From NCBI RefSeq assembly GCF_017963645.1, contig NZ_JAGMWN010000005.1, positions 186,001-250,000 on the forward strand: 64,000 bases of DNA, in the 5' to 3' direction. The notes beneath the pieces were generated by a model. That model had not been told where the DNA came from. It made no database searches and saw only the letters and a list, made by a program, of their open reading frames with translations. Origin of the DNA: Marivibrio halodurans (GTDB lineage Bacteria > Pseudomonadota > Alphaproteobacteria > UBA8366 > Aestuariispiraceae). Made by a program: the position numbers and the translations under genes. Positions 37,836 through 46,747 of the stretch are shown here, piece by piece. The first letter of the stretch is position 1. Each line of letters begins with the position of its first letter.

Positions 37836-38789
37836 TTACCCTTCCGCGTCGCCTCCCCCCTCCGCCTCGCGGTGACCGAAGCGGGTCTTCTCAAGCTTGG
37901 GGCCGGCGGGTTCGCCCTGCCGGAATTCCTGGCGCGCGGTCTCCCGGCCCTTCGGCGAATACTCCACGACCCAGCCGTCGAGGACACCGTCCACGAAGGT
38001 GCTCTCCTTCACGCACGGGCCGCCCGGCATATAGTCGCGCGTCGGTCCGTCGAGCTTGTCGGCGGCGTAGCATTCGGTCTTCACCAGCCGCCCCTCGGGA
38101 TCGAAATAGCGGGCTTCGCCCTGCTTCAAGCCCGCCTCATAGGGGATGCGCGCCATCGGCTTGCCGTTCGGGCCGTAGGTGACGAGCCAGCCGGTCTGGG
38201 CGTTCTCCACGAAATCCATGGTGACGAGGCGGCGGCCCTGCTCGTGGATGACCGCGGTTCCGTCCCGCATGCCGCCGCGATAGGGCAGACGCTGCAGCAC
38301 CGCGCCCTGGGGGTCGAAGAACAGGGTCTCTCCCTCCAGATAACCGCGATCGAAGCTGGAGCGCTGGGAAAGCCGGCCGTCCTCGTAGAACTCCGCCGTC
38401 CCATGCGGCTGGCCGTCCGCGAAGGTCATGCGCAGGCGCGGCGCCGCGCCGTCATATTCCACCGCCTCGCCATCGATCACGCCGTCGACATAATGGGTGC
38501 GCTGGACCAGCGCGCCACCCTCGTAGATCAGGCATTCGCCGTGCAGCAGCCCCGCGCGAAAGGCGCAAGTCTGGGTCAACCGGCCCGAATCGTAGAACTC
38601 GGCCGGGCCTTCCAGCTTGCCGTCGCGCACGCTGTAGCGGCCGGCGAGCGCGCCCGCCTCGTCCCGATCCTCATGATCGCCGTCCGGCAGGCCGCCGGCG
38701 TCCGGCCCCTCCGCCTCGTCCGCGAACAGCGCGTCGAAGGCGGGATCGTCCGGGTCGGGCGGCGGCGGTGTCTGCTCCTCCTCGGCCAT
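37836..38789 (-). CDS. MORN/YwqK-repeat protein between vgrG and PAAR
   Basis: A soluble 317 aa protein: an acidic, Pro/Asp-rich N-terminus of about 50 residues, then about ten tandem repeats of about 23 residues of the form G-x-x-x-G-x-x-x-x-Y/F-x-x-x-G-x-L (for example KLEGPAEFYDSGRLTQTC). This repeat is that of the YwqK family, often labelled as an antitoxin component. No signal peptide. It begins five bases after vgrG, so it is co-expressed with the spike. It could be an effector-loading adaptor, an immunity protein or an effector; sequence does not decide. Confidence 0.8.
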   Translation of the reverse strand: MAEEEQTPPPPDPDDPAFDALFADEAEGPDAGGLPDGDHEDRDEAGALAGRYSVRDGKLEGPAEFYDSGRLTQTCAFRAGLLHGECLIYEGGALVQRTHYVDGVIDGEAVEYDGAAPRLRMTFADGQPHGTAEFYEDGRLSQRSSFDRGYLEGETLFFDPQGAVLQRLPYRGGMRDGTAVIHEQGRRLVTMDFVENAQTGWLVTYGPNGKPMARIPYEAGLKQGEARYFDPEGRLVKTECYAADKLDGPTRDYMPGGPCVKESTFVDGVLDGWVVEYSPKGRETARQEFRQGEPAGPKLEKTRFGHREAEGGGDAEG

Positions 38790-38794
38790 CGTCC

Positions 38795-40954
38795 CTATCC
38801 CAGCTTGTTGATGGCACCCTTGAGGGCCGCCATCACCCCGCCCTTGAGCGTGCTCATCAAACCGCCTTCATAGACGCCCTGAAGGCCGCCCTTGATCGTC
38901 GCCATCATGCCGCCTTCCTGGGTCATCTGCATGCCGCCCTTGGTCTGATAGGTCATGCCGCCCTCGGCCTTGAAGGTCATGCCGGCCTTCTCGGTCATGT
39001 TCATGCCGGCCTGATTGGTCATGTTCATGCCCGCCTTGTTGGTCATGTTCATGCCCGCCTTGTTGGTCGTGTTCATGCCGGAACTGATGGCGAGGTTCTT
39101 GCCCGCCTTCTGGGTCCAGTCCATGCCCGACTGGGCGGTCAGGTTCTTGCCCGCCTTCATCAGCGTGTCGGTCCCGGCCTGAAGGGTCATCTTCTTGCCG
39201 GCCTTGATGGTGACGTTGCCGGTCGCGTTGATGACCAGATCGCCGGAGACCTTGAGCGTGTAATCGCCCGTCACCTTGTGGGTGAAGCCGTCGCCGGTCT
39301 TGTGGTTCTGCGCGCCGTCGACGGTCAGGGTGCGGGTGCCCTTCACGCTGTGGGTCTCGTCGCCCTTCTCGACCGCGAAGGTGCGGTTGCCCTTCTTGAT
39401 GGTAAGCGTGTCGTCGGATTCGTTGATCGTGGTGGTGCGAAGATTCTCCACCACGCTGTTCCAATCCTTCTCGGCGTGGAGATAGACCTCCTCCGAGCCT
39501 TTCTTGTCCTCGAAGCGCAATTCGTTCGATCCGCCGCCGCCCTTGGAACTGTTGGTCTTGATCCAGCTCTTGGTCTGGTCGCCCGGCAGGCCGTAGGCCG
39601 GCATGTTCTCGCCGTTATAGACGCAGCCCGTGACCAGCGGCCGGTCGGGATCGCCCTCCAGGAAGCTCACCACCACCTCCATCCCGATGCGCGGAATGAA
39701 CCAACTTCCCCAACTCTTGCCCGCCCAGCCCTGGGCGACGCGCACGAAGCAGGTGGTGTTCTCGTCCTTCTCGCCCTCGCGGTCCCAATGGAACTGAACC
39801 TTGATGCGGCCGTACTTGTCGGTCCAGATTTCCTCCCCCGCCTTGCCGGTGACCAGCGCGGTCTGGCTGCCGTGGATGCGCGGGCGCCGGGTGACGCGCG
39901 CGGGCCGGAAGGGATGGGTCGCGGGCTGGGCGACGAAGCCGTTCTCGTACCGGTCGGCATCGGCGCGCAGGCTGAGTTCGCGGATCATGTAGCTGTCGTT
40001 GAGACTCTCGCGCTCATGCCAGATCAGGGAGAAATTATAACCCGCGACGAAGCCCTTGACGCTCGACCGGCCGCTCAGTTCCTTCACCGGCGTCTCGAAC
40101 GCCTGCAGGCGGATATCGCCCAGCTTGTCGCCGGCGTCCTTGGCGGTATAGCCGCCGGGATATTCATAGACCTCCATGTCGGAGCCGGTACCGTCCCCCG
40201 CGGCCTGGGTTGTCAGGTCGGTCGAGGGCTGCTCGAAATTATAGTCGCGCGCCGCCACCTTGTCCGTCGTCACCCGCTGGACGTAGGCGAGTTGGAAGAT
40301 CGTATCCTCCTCCTCCCGCCGGCCGGGGATGGTGGGGCGATAGGTCGCCTGCTCGGCGCCGGGGCAGTCGGCGTGGACATCCGCGTCGTCCGCCAGGACG
40401 AGGGTATGTTTTCCGTCCTCGTGGCGGAAGAAATAGAAGATACCCTCCTCCTCCATCAAACGGCTGAGGAAGTCGAAAGCGCTTTCATTGTATTGGACAC
40501 AATATTCGCGGGCGGCATAGCTGCCCGCCGTCTCCAGCGAATAGTCGCTGACACCCAATTCCCCCAGCACCGTTTCGATGATGTCGGTCACCGACTGGTC
40601 CTGGAAGATGCGGCAATCCGCCTGCCGGGTGCCGAGCCAGAAGGTCGGCTCCACCACCGCGCGGTAGAGCCAGAAGCGCGGGTCGCTGTCATGCTGGGAA
40701 AAGGCGGTGACGATGCCGTTCACATAACGGCTTTCCGTGCCGTCGCCGATCTCGATCCGGGCGGTGACGCTCTCACCCACGATTCCGGCGAAGTCGATCG
40801 CCGGATCCTCCGACGTCATTTCGAATTCGAAACGAAAAAGCCTGGAAACCGCCTCCGTCCCGCGCACTGACTTCAGGAGCAGTTTGTCCTTGCCCAGCGG
40901 CGTGGTGACCGAGAGATAGAGGTTATCCTGGCTATAGCCGAAATCGTCGGACAT
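38795..40954 (-). CDS. vgrG: type VI secretion spike protein VgrG (TssI)
   Basis: Trimeric spike protein (719 aa). The gp27-like N-terminal half (FRFEFEMTSEDPAIDF, YNESAFDFLSRLMEEEGIFYFF) is followed by the OB-fold (DKYGRIKVQFHWD, FVRVAQGWAGKSWGSWFIPRIGMEVVVSFLEGDPDRPLVTG) and a gp5-like beta-helix region. From about residue 595 the chain is a series of eight-residue repeats with Gly-Met and Lys-Ala (such as GMNMTNKA), ending shortly after GGVMAALKG. No toxin domain is attached. Its ATG shares one base with the tssH stop. Confidence 0.94.
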   Translation of the reverse strand: MSDDFGYSQDNLYLSVTTPLGKDKLLLKSVRGTEAVSRLFRFEFEMTSEDPAIDFAGIVGESVTARIEIGDGTESRYVNGIVTAFSQHDSDPRFWLYRAVVEPTFWLGTRQADCRIFQDQSVTDIIETVLGELGVSDYSLETAGSYAAREYCVQYNESAFDFLSRLMEEEGIFYFFRHEDGKHTLVLADDADVHADCPGAEQATYRPTIPGRREEEDTIFQLAYVQRVTTDKVAARDYNFEQPSTDLTTQAAGDGTGSDMEVYEYPGGYTAKDAGDKLGDIRLQAFETPVKELSGRSSVKGFVAGYNFSLIWHERESLNDSYMIRELSLRADADRYENGFVAQPATHPFRPARVTRRPRIHGSQTALVTGKAGEEIWTDKYGRIKVQFHWDREGEKDENTTCFVRVAQGWAGKSWGSWFIPRIGMEVVVSFLEGDPDRPLVTGCVYNGENMPAYGLPGDQTKSWIKTNSSKGGGGSNELRFEDKKGSEEVYLHAEKDWNSVVENLRTTTINESDDTLTIKKGNRTFAVEKGDETHSVKGTRTLTVDGAQNHKTGDGFTHKVTGDYTLKVSGDLVINATGNVTIKAGKKMTLQAGTDTLMKAGKNLTAQSGMDWTQKAGKNLAISSGMNTTNKAGMNMTNKAGMNMTNQAGMNMTEKAGMTFKAEGGMTYQTKGGMQMTQEGGMMATIKGGLQGVYEGGLMSTLKGGVMAALKGAINKLG

Positions 40955-43650
40955 CAGCGGTCATCCAAACGCACCGCGAAGCCCCCGCCCTCGCCGAGCG
41001 TCACCTGCGCGCGCGCGAAGGCGGTTCCCTCGGCCATCGCCGCCAGCACGGCATCGGAAATCGCGGGCAGAAGATTGTGCGTCAGGATCGCGTCGATCGA
41101 GCGCGCGCCACTCTCCACCTCGGTCGAGCGTTCGGCCACCGCCGCCGCCACGCCGGGGTCGAGCACGAGTTCGGCGCCGTTATTCTCCGCGAAGCGCGCG
41201 GCGACACGGGCGAGCTTGAGATCGACGATGCCGCGTATCTGATCCTCGCCGAGCGGCAGATAGGGCACGGCGACGAGACGCCCCAGGAAGGCCGGCTTGA
41301 ACCGCCGGAGGAGCGCGGGCCGGACCCGCGCCGCTAGGTCCTCCACCGTCAAATCGGCGCCGGAGAAGGCGGCCTCCACGATCACGTCGTCGCCCAGATT
41401 GCTGGTCAGGATCAGGACGGTGTTGCGGAAATCGACCTCGACGCCCTCGCCATCCTCCATCATGCCCTTGTCGAACACCTGGAAGAACAGTTCCATCACA
41501 TCGGGATGCGCCTTTTCCACCTCGTCCAGCAGCACGACGGAATAGGGATTGCGCCGCACCGCCTCCGTCAGCACGCCCCCCTGGCCATAGCCGACATAGC
41601 CCGGCGGCGCCCCTTTGAGGGCGGAGACGGTATGCGCCTCCTGGAACTCCGACATATTGACGGTGATCAGGTTGGTCTCCCCGCCATAGAGCAGTTCGGC
41701 GAGCGCCAGCGCCGTCTCCGTCTTGCCCACGCCGGACGGCCCCATGAACAGGAACACCCCGACCGGCTTCACCGGGTCGTCCAGGCCCGCGCGATAGGTG
41801 CGGATGCGCTTCGCGACGGCGGCCAGCGCATGATCCTGGCCGACGATACGCTCCGCCAGACGGTCCTCCAGTTCGAGGACCCCCTTCACCTCGTCGCGCA
41901 TCATCCGGCCGACAGGGATGCCGGTCCAGCCGGCGATCACCTGCGCCACGACGGCCCCGTCGACGCGCGCCGGCACCATCGGATCGTCGCCCTGAAGGGC
42001 GGCCAGCTTCTCCTCCAGTTCGGCATAGGCCTCACCCGGCGGCTCTCCGTCCTCCGGGCGGTTGGCCAGCATCTCGCGCATCTCCGCGACCAATGCGCGC
42101 TCCTGCTCCCACCGGGCGAGGAGGGTGTCGCGCTCCGCCTCCGCGGCGACGCGCGCGGCGTCGATACCGGCGAGCCTCTCCTTATGATCCTCTTCCCGCA
42201 CCCGTTCGGCGGTCAGAATGCCGGCCTCGGTCTCCAGGCGTTCGACCAGCCGGCGGGCGGTCTCCAGCGCCGGCGGCTCGCCCGCCTGCGCCACGGCGAC
42301 CCGCGCACAAGCCGTATCCAGCACCGCGATCGCCTTGTCCGGCAATTGCCGTCCGGCGATATAGCGCGCGGAGAGCGAAACCGCGTCCGCGATCGCCTCG
42401 TCCAGGATACGCACGCCATGATGCAGCGCCAGACGCCGGGCCAGACCACGCACCATGGCGACGGCGCGCTCGGCATCCGGCTCCTCCACCTTCACCACCT
42501 GGAAGCGCCGCGCCAGCGCCGGGTCCTTCTCGATATAGCGCTTATATTCGGCCCAGGTCGTGGCCGCGACGGTTCGCAACTCGCCCCGCGCCAGCGCGGG
42601 TTTCAGCAGATTGGCCGCGTCCCCCTGCCCCGCCGCGCCGCCCGCGCCGATGAGCGTGTGCGCCTCGTCGACGAAGAGGACGACCGGCCGGGCGGACGCC
42701 TTCACCGCCTCCACCACGCCCTTCAGGCGTTCCTCGAATTCCCCCTTCATCGAGGCGCCGGCCTGTAGCAGGGCGAGGTCGAGCAGCCGCACATCCACGT
42801 CGCGCAGCGGCGGCGGCACGTCGCCATCGGCGATACGCTGGGCGAAGCCCTCGACCACGGCGGTCTTTCCCACCCCGGCCTCGCCGGTCAGGATCGGGTT
42901 GTTCTGGCGGCGGCGCATCAGGATATCGATCACCTGGCGGATTTCCGCGTCGCGGCCGATGATCGGGTCGATCGCGCCGACCAGCGCCTGATCGGTGAGC
43001 GAGACGGTATAGAGGTCCAGCACCTCCAACGGGTCGCGCTCGGTCGCTTCGTCTTCCGCCCCGCCCTGCGGGGCCTGCTCGTCCGGCGCCTCCGCCTTGA
43101 CGCGCCTGGCGTCCTTGCGCGCGGCGCGGGAGGCGGCGGCATCCGCCTTGGCGCTTTCGATCGCGCTGGGCATCGCCTCTGGCGAATGCTTCACGATCTC
43201 GGGCCAATTCTCGCCCAGGGCCTCGACCGGCAGATCGGCGAAGGCGGGGCAGCTTTCCACCAAGGCGTCGCGCAGGCCCGGCGTCGCCAGCGCCGCCTGC
43301 AACAGCGCCGCCGAACGAGTCGCCTTCTGATCCAGCGTCCCGGAGCTATAGATCCAGGCCGCCTGCAACAGGTCCGCGATCTGCGGGCTCAGGGCCGGGG
43401 TGCGGGTATTGCCGCGCCGGAAGCCGTCGATCGCCGCTTGAAGATCGGCCGTCAGCGCGGCCGCGTCGATATCGTGCGGGCCGAAGGCGGCGGTCAGGTC
43501 GCTTTCCGGCTGCGCGATCAGCTTCAGCAGCAGATGCTCGATCTCGACATGGAAATGGGTCTGTTGGACGCAGAGTTGCGCCGCCTGCTCCAACGCCCGC
43601 TTGCAGGTCGGATTGAGCTTGCCGACCAGGACCTTCATATCGAGCTGCAT
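40954..43650 (-). CDS. tssH: type VI secretion ATPase TssH (ClpV)
   Basis: Cytoplasmic AAA+ unfoldase (898 aa) that recycles contracted sheath. An N-terminal Clp-N-like domain is followed by NBD1 (GEAGVGKTAVVEG; VLFVDEAHTLIGAGG), a middle coiled-coil domain, and NBD2 (GPSGVGKTETALALAELLYGG; VVLLDEVEKAHPDV). ATG 43648-43650 is chosen; a GTG six bases farther upstream is equally possible and neither has a strong ribosome-binding site. It is the first T6SS gene in this run, yet its sheath substrates TssB and TssC are not encoded here. Confidence 0.94.
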   Translation of the reverse strand: MQLDMKVLVGKLNPTCKRALEQAAQLCVQQTHFHVEIEHLLLKLIAQPESDLTAAFGPHDIDAAALTADLQAAIDGFRRGNTRTPALSPQIADLLQAAWIYSSGTLDQKATRSAALLQAALATPGLRDALVESCPAFADLPVEALGENWPEIVKHSPEAMPSAIESAKADAAASRAARKDARRVKAEAPDEQAPQGGAEDEATERDPLEVLDLYTVSLTDQALVGAIDPIIGRDAEIRQVIDILMRRRQNNPILTGEAGVGKTAVVEGFAQRIADGDVPPPLRDVDVRLLDLALLQAGASMKGEFEERLKGVVEAVKASARPVVLFVDEAHTLIGAGGAAGQGDAANLLKPALARGELRTVAATTWAEYKRYIEKDPALARRFQVVKVEEPDAERAVAMVRGLARRLALHHGVRILDEAIADAVSLSARYIAGRQLPDKAIAVLDTACARVAVAQAGEPPALETARRLVERLETEAGILTAERVREEDHKERLAGIDAARVAAEAERDTLLARWEQERALVAEMREMLANRPEDGEPPGEAYAELEEKLAALQGDDPMVPARVDGAVVAQVIAGWTGIPVGRMMRDEVKGVLELEDRLAERIVGQDHALAAVAKRIRTYRAGLDDPVKPVGVFLFMGPSGVGKTETALALAELLYGGETNLITVNMSEFQEAHTVSALKGAPPGYVGYGQGGVLTEAVRRNPYSVVLLDEVEKAHPDVMELFFQVFDKGMMEDGEGVEVDFRNTVLILTSNLGDDVIVEAAFSGADLTVEDLAARVRPALLRRFKPAFLGRLVAVPYLPLGEDQIRGIVDLKLARVAARFAENNGAELVLDPGVAAAVAERSTEVESGARSIDAILTHNLLPAISDAVLAAMAEGTAFARAQVTLGEGGGFAVRLDDR

Positions 43651-43736
43651 GGACACACCCGCCGCTTCATGCGATCGCTCGGTGGACTCCGTCGCGATTC
43701 GGCCCCGGGCGCAAGGAAGGCGGTGACGAGGACACC

Positions 43737-45371
43737 CTATATCCGGCCGTCATAGGCCTTGCGGTCGATCCTCGCGGCGATGACGGTGAACCGGTCCCGG
43801 ACTAGCGCGCCGCGAAGCGCATCCGCCAAATCCGCGCGATTATCCACCTCCACGCCGACCCCGCCCATCGCGGCCGCGATCGCCGCGAAATCGCTGCCGC
43901 CGTAATCGACCCCCAGATTGGCGAGGCCGGCGCCGCGCTGCTTCATCTCGATCAAGGCCAGAGAGTTGTCCGCGAAGACGACCACGACGACCGGCGTTTC
44001 CAATTCACGCGCGCTGGCCAGTTCCCCCAACACCATCTCCAACCCCGCATCGCCGGTGAAGCAGACGACGGGACGCTCCGGCGCCGCCTTGCGCGCCCCG
44101 ATGGCGAGCGGCAGCGCGCCCCCCATGGTGCAGAGCCCGGTGGATTGCAGAAGCCCGCGCGGCGCCTCGCATTGCCATATCTGGCTCAACAGGATGCGGT
44201 GGGCGCCGCTGTCGACGGTCGCGACAGCGCCGCGCGGCAGGGTCTTGCGCGCGGTATCGACCACCGCGGCCGGTCCCCACGCCTCGTCCGCGCCGAAGGC
44301 CTGCCGCAACGCCGCGCGCACGCGGGCGGGACCGCCCCCTTCCCAGACCCGAGCGCGCGCCGGGCCGGCGGCGGCCAGCGCCTCGACGCCCGCGCCGATA
44401 TCGCAGACGAAGCTCAGGCTCGCCCGATGCATCGAATGGGTATTGCCTTCCGCCGCGATCTCTATCACCCGCTGGCGGTCGGGGTGCCAGGGATCGCGCC
44501 AGCCCGCGCGCATCTCGATCGGGTCGTAGCCGAGAAGCAGGATCAGGTCCGCCTCCCCGAGGAGGCCGTGCAGATGCCCGTCCGCCACCGGCGAGAGACC
44601 CGCCCCGCCGAGGCTGAGCGGATCGTCCTCCGCCAGCACGCCCTTCGCCTTGTAGCTGGTGATGAGCGGCATGCCGAAGCGGCGGCAGAAATCGGCGACC
44701 GCCTGCTCCGCGCCGTGATTCAGCACATCGAGCCCCACGATCGCGATCGGTGCGGCCGCCTCCGCCAGCCAGGATCGGGCGCGCTCCAGATCGGGGCCGG
44801 CCGGGGCGGTGCGTCCCTGGGGGCCCCGGAGATACGCGGCGCCCGTCCATTCCCGAGGCGCGCGCGCCAGATCGATCGGCAGGTCGATATGAACCGGCCC
44901 AGGCCGCCCATCGCCGGTGCGTCCCATGGCGATGGCCAGCGCCTTCTCCATCAACTCCCCGACCGCGCCGTCGGCGAGCCGAAAGCTCGCCTTGGTGACG
45001 GGACGCAACAATGCCTGATGATCCAGCACCTGATGGGTATAGGTCAGCGCCTCCGCCGCCTCCACGCAGCCGGTGAGGACGATCAGGGGCACGCGATCCT
45101 GCCAGGCATTGGCGATGGCGGTGACGGCGTTGGTGACCCCGGGGCCCAGGGTCGCGACCAGCACGCCCGGCGCGCCGGTCATGTGCCACGTGCCCTCCGC
45201 CATGAAGCCGGCGGCATTCTCATGCTTGGCGAGGTGAAAGGCGATCCCCGCGCGGTCGAGCGCATCGACGACCGACACCACCTCGCCCCCCGGAATGCCG
45301 AAGGCATGACGGCAGCCCGCGGCCGCCAGATAACGCGCCACCATATCGGCGGCCGAGACCGTGCGTTCCAT
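43737..45371 (-). CDS. thiamine diphosphate-dependent enzyme (acetolactate synthase-like)
   Basis: ThDP enzyme of 544 aa with the three-domain acetohydroxyacid synthase/benzoylformate decarboxylase layout. The activating Glu51 is in KHENAAGFMAEG; the ThDP/Mg motif is GDAGLEM followed about 27 residues later by DNS. The N-terminal GIPGGEVVSVVDAL and HIDLPIDLARAP are normal for the family. It lacks a regulatory subunit gene beside it and is therefore unlikely to be the biosynthetic IlvB. It lies 42 bases downstream of an acyl-CoA dehydrogenase gene; the reaction is unknown. Confidence 0.8.
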   Translation of the reverse strand: MERTVSAADMVARYLAAAGCRHAFGIPGGEVVSVVDALDRAGIAFHLAKHENAAGFMAEGTWHMTGAPGVLVATLGPGVTNAVTAIANAWQDRVPLIVLTGCVEAAEALTYTHQVLDHQALLRPVTKASFRLADGAVGELMEKALAIAMGRTGDGRPGPVHIDLPIDLARAPREWTGAAYLRGPQGRTAPAGPDLERARSWLAEAAAPIAIVGLDVLNHGAEQAVADFCRRFGMPLITSYKAKGVLAEDDPLSLGGAGLSPVADGHLHGLLGEADLILLLGYDPIEMRAGWRDPWHPDRQRVIEIAAEGNTHSMHRASLSFVCDIGAGVEALAAAGPARARVWEGGGPARVRAALRQAFGADEAWGPAAVVDTARKTLPRGAVATVDSGAHRILLSQIWQCEAPRGLLQSTGLCTMGGALPLAIGARKAAPERPVVCFTGDAGLEMVLGELASARELETPVVVVVFADNSLALIEMKQRGAGLANLGVDYGGSDFAAIAAAMGGVGVEVDNRADLADALRGALVRDRFTVIAARIDRKAYDGRI

Positions 45372-45413
45372 ATGCTTGTCCCAGAGCCCCCTTCCACGGC
45401 GGGGTCGGGCGGC

Positions 45414-46643
45414 CTACTCCGCCGCGCGCGCCGCCTCACCGCGCCGGTCGGGCGCGACATGGCCGTCGCGCCCTTGCGGCAGTTTACGGTTCAGGATGCG
45501 GCCGGCGACGACGGTGCGCAAGATCTGGGCGGTGCCGCCGCCGATGGTGAACATGCGCGCGTCCCGGCAGATACGCTCCAGCGGCCGATTGCGGCTATAG
45601 CCGCGCGCGCCGAACATCTGCAAGGCGTCGTTCGCGACCTTGATGCCGGTTTCCGCCGCCAGGATCTTGGCCTGCGCGGCAAGCCGTACATCGGGGAAGG
45701 GATCGGCGCCCGCCGCCGCGCGGTGCAGCATCAGCCGCGCCGCCTCCAACCCGATCGACATATCCGCCAGCATCCATTGCAGGCCCTGGAACTCCGCGAT
45801 CGGGCGGCCGAACTGCTCGCGCTTTCCCACCCAGTCGAGCGCCAGATCATAGGCCCCCTGTCCGAGACCGAGGGCGACCGTGCCCGCGCCCACGCGTTGG
45901 ACGTTATAGGCCGCCATCAGCGCGCCGAACCCCTTGGCGAATCCCCCCGGCGGGCTCAGCACCATGTCGTCGGGGACGAACAGATCCTCGAACAGGATTT
46001 CCGTCTCGGGAATGCCGCGCAGGCCCATGGTCGGCTCCCGCGCGCCGACGCGCAGCCCCTCCGCCTCGCCGCGCACGGCGAGGAAGCCGCCGATCCCCTG
46101 CTCCGCCCCATCCGCGTCGAAGACGCGCGCGAAGATCAGATGCAGTTTCGAGACACCGCCGCCCGTGATCCAGTGCTTGCCGCCATTCAGCACATAGCCG
46201 CCGCGCCGCCGGTCCGCGCGGGTCGTCATCTCGCTGGCGGCGGAGCCCGCCTCCGGCTCCGTGATGCAGATCGCGGGCTTGTCGCCGGCCAGCACCAAAT
46301 CGGCCGCCCGGCGCCTCTGGGCGTCCGTGCCGTACTGCATGACGGCGGACAGGGCGCCCATGTTGGCTTCCACCGCGATGCGGCCGGTGACGCCGCAGAC
46401 CTTCGCCATCTCCTCGATCATCAGCACGGCATCGAGGAAATCCGCGCCCTGCCCCCCGAGGGCCTTGGGGATGGTCATGCCCATGAAGCCGGCCGCGCGC
46501 AACGCCGCGACATTGTCCCAGGGGTAGCGCTCGCCGCGATCGGTCTCGGCCGCGCGGGGCGCGATCTCGCGGAGCGCCAGGTCGCGCGCGCGCTCGCGCA
46601 AGGCTTCCTGCGCGGCGCTGGGGGCGAACGGATTTCGTGTCAT
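45414..46643 (-). CDS. acyl-CoA dehydrogenase family protein
   Basis: Cytoplasmic flavoprotein of 409 aa. Family motifs include CITEPEAGSAASEMTTRA, NGGKHWITGG, MGLRGIPETEILFEDLFVP, KREQFGRPIAEFQGLQWMLADM and the C-terminal QMFGARGYSRNRPLERICRDARMFTIGGGTAQILR. The usual catalytic Glu position in the C-terminal IGGGTAQI region is thus of the isovaleryl/short-chain kind. ATG 46641-46643 follows GAGGGAG. It is first in an operon with the ThDP enzyme and divergent from a LysR gene that probably controls it. Substrate not deducible. Confidence 0.85.
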   Translation of the reverse strand: MTRNPFAPSAAQEALRERARDLALREIAPRAAETDRGERYPWDNVAALRAAGFMGMTIPKALGGQGADFLDAVLMIEEMAKVCGVTGRIAVEANMGALSAVMQYGTDAQRRRAADLVLAGDKPAICITEPEAGSAASEMTTRADRRRGGYVLNGGKHWITGGGVSKLHLIFARVFDADGAEQGIGGFLAVRGEAEGLRVGAREPTMGLRGIPETEILFEDLFVPDDMVLSPPGGFAKGFGALMAAYNVQRVGAGTVALGLGQGAYDLALDWVGKREQFGRPIAEFQGLQWMLADMSIGLEAARLMLHRAAAGADPFPDVRLAAQAKILAAETGIKVANDALQMFGARGYSRNRPLERICRDARMFTIGGGTAQILRTVVAGRILNRKLPQGRDGHVAPDRRGEAARAAE

Positions 46644-46692
46644 GGTTCGGTCTCCCTCGAACAAGTTTCACGAGGGTGTGAGCGACCGATTC

Positions 46693-46710
46693 ATAAGACA
46701 ACCGAATTAT
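46693..46710. promoter_or_regulatory. candidate LysR-type binding site
   Basis: ATAA-N10-TTAT, containing a T-N11-A core, lies in the 104-base AT-rich gap between the divergent acyl-CoA dehydrogenase and LysR genes, the expected place for a LysR box. Confidence 0.4.
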
Positions 46711-46747
46711 ACTGATATACATCATCAAATTTTGTTAGTTTAGGCGG

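Noticed and set aside
39000-39110. CRISPR-like 24-base periodic repeat
   Set aside because: The period is a multiple of three, lies in frame in VgrG, and there are no unique spacers.
38768-40870. A 700-codon plus-strand frame with striking His-Val-His-Ala-Gly-Leu repeats
   Set aside because: The repeats are the reverse complement of the VgrG octad tail; VgrG is the real gene.
43737-45371. Biosynthetic acetolactate synthase IlvB
   Set aside because: No ilvH/ilvN small subunit or ilvC nearby, and the partner is an acyl-CoA dehydrogenase; only the general ThDP family is supported.
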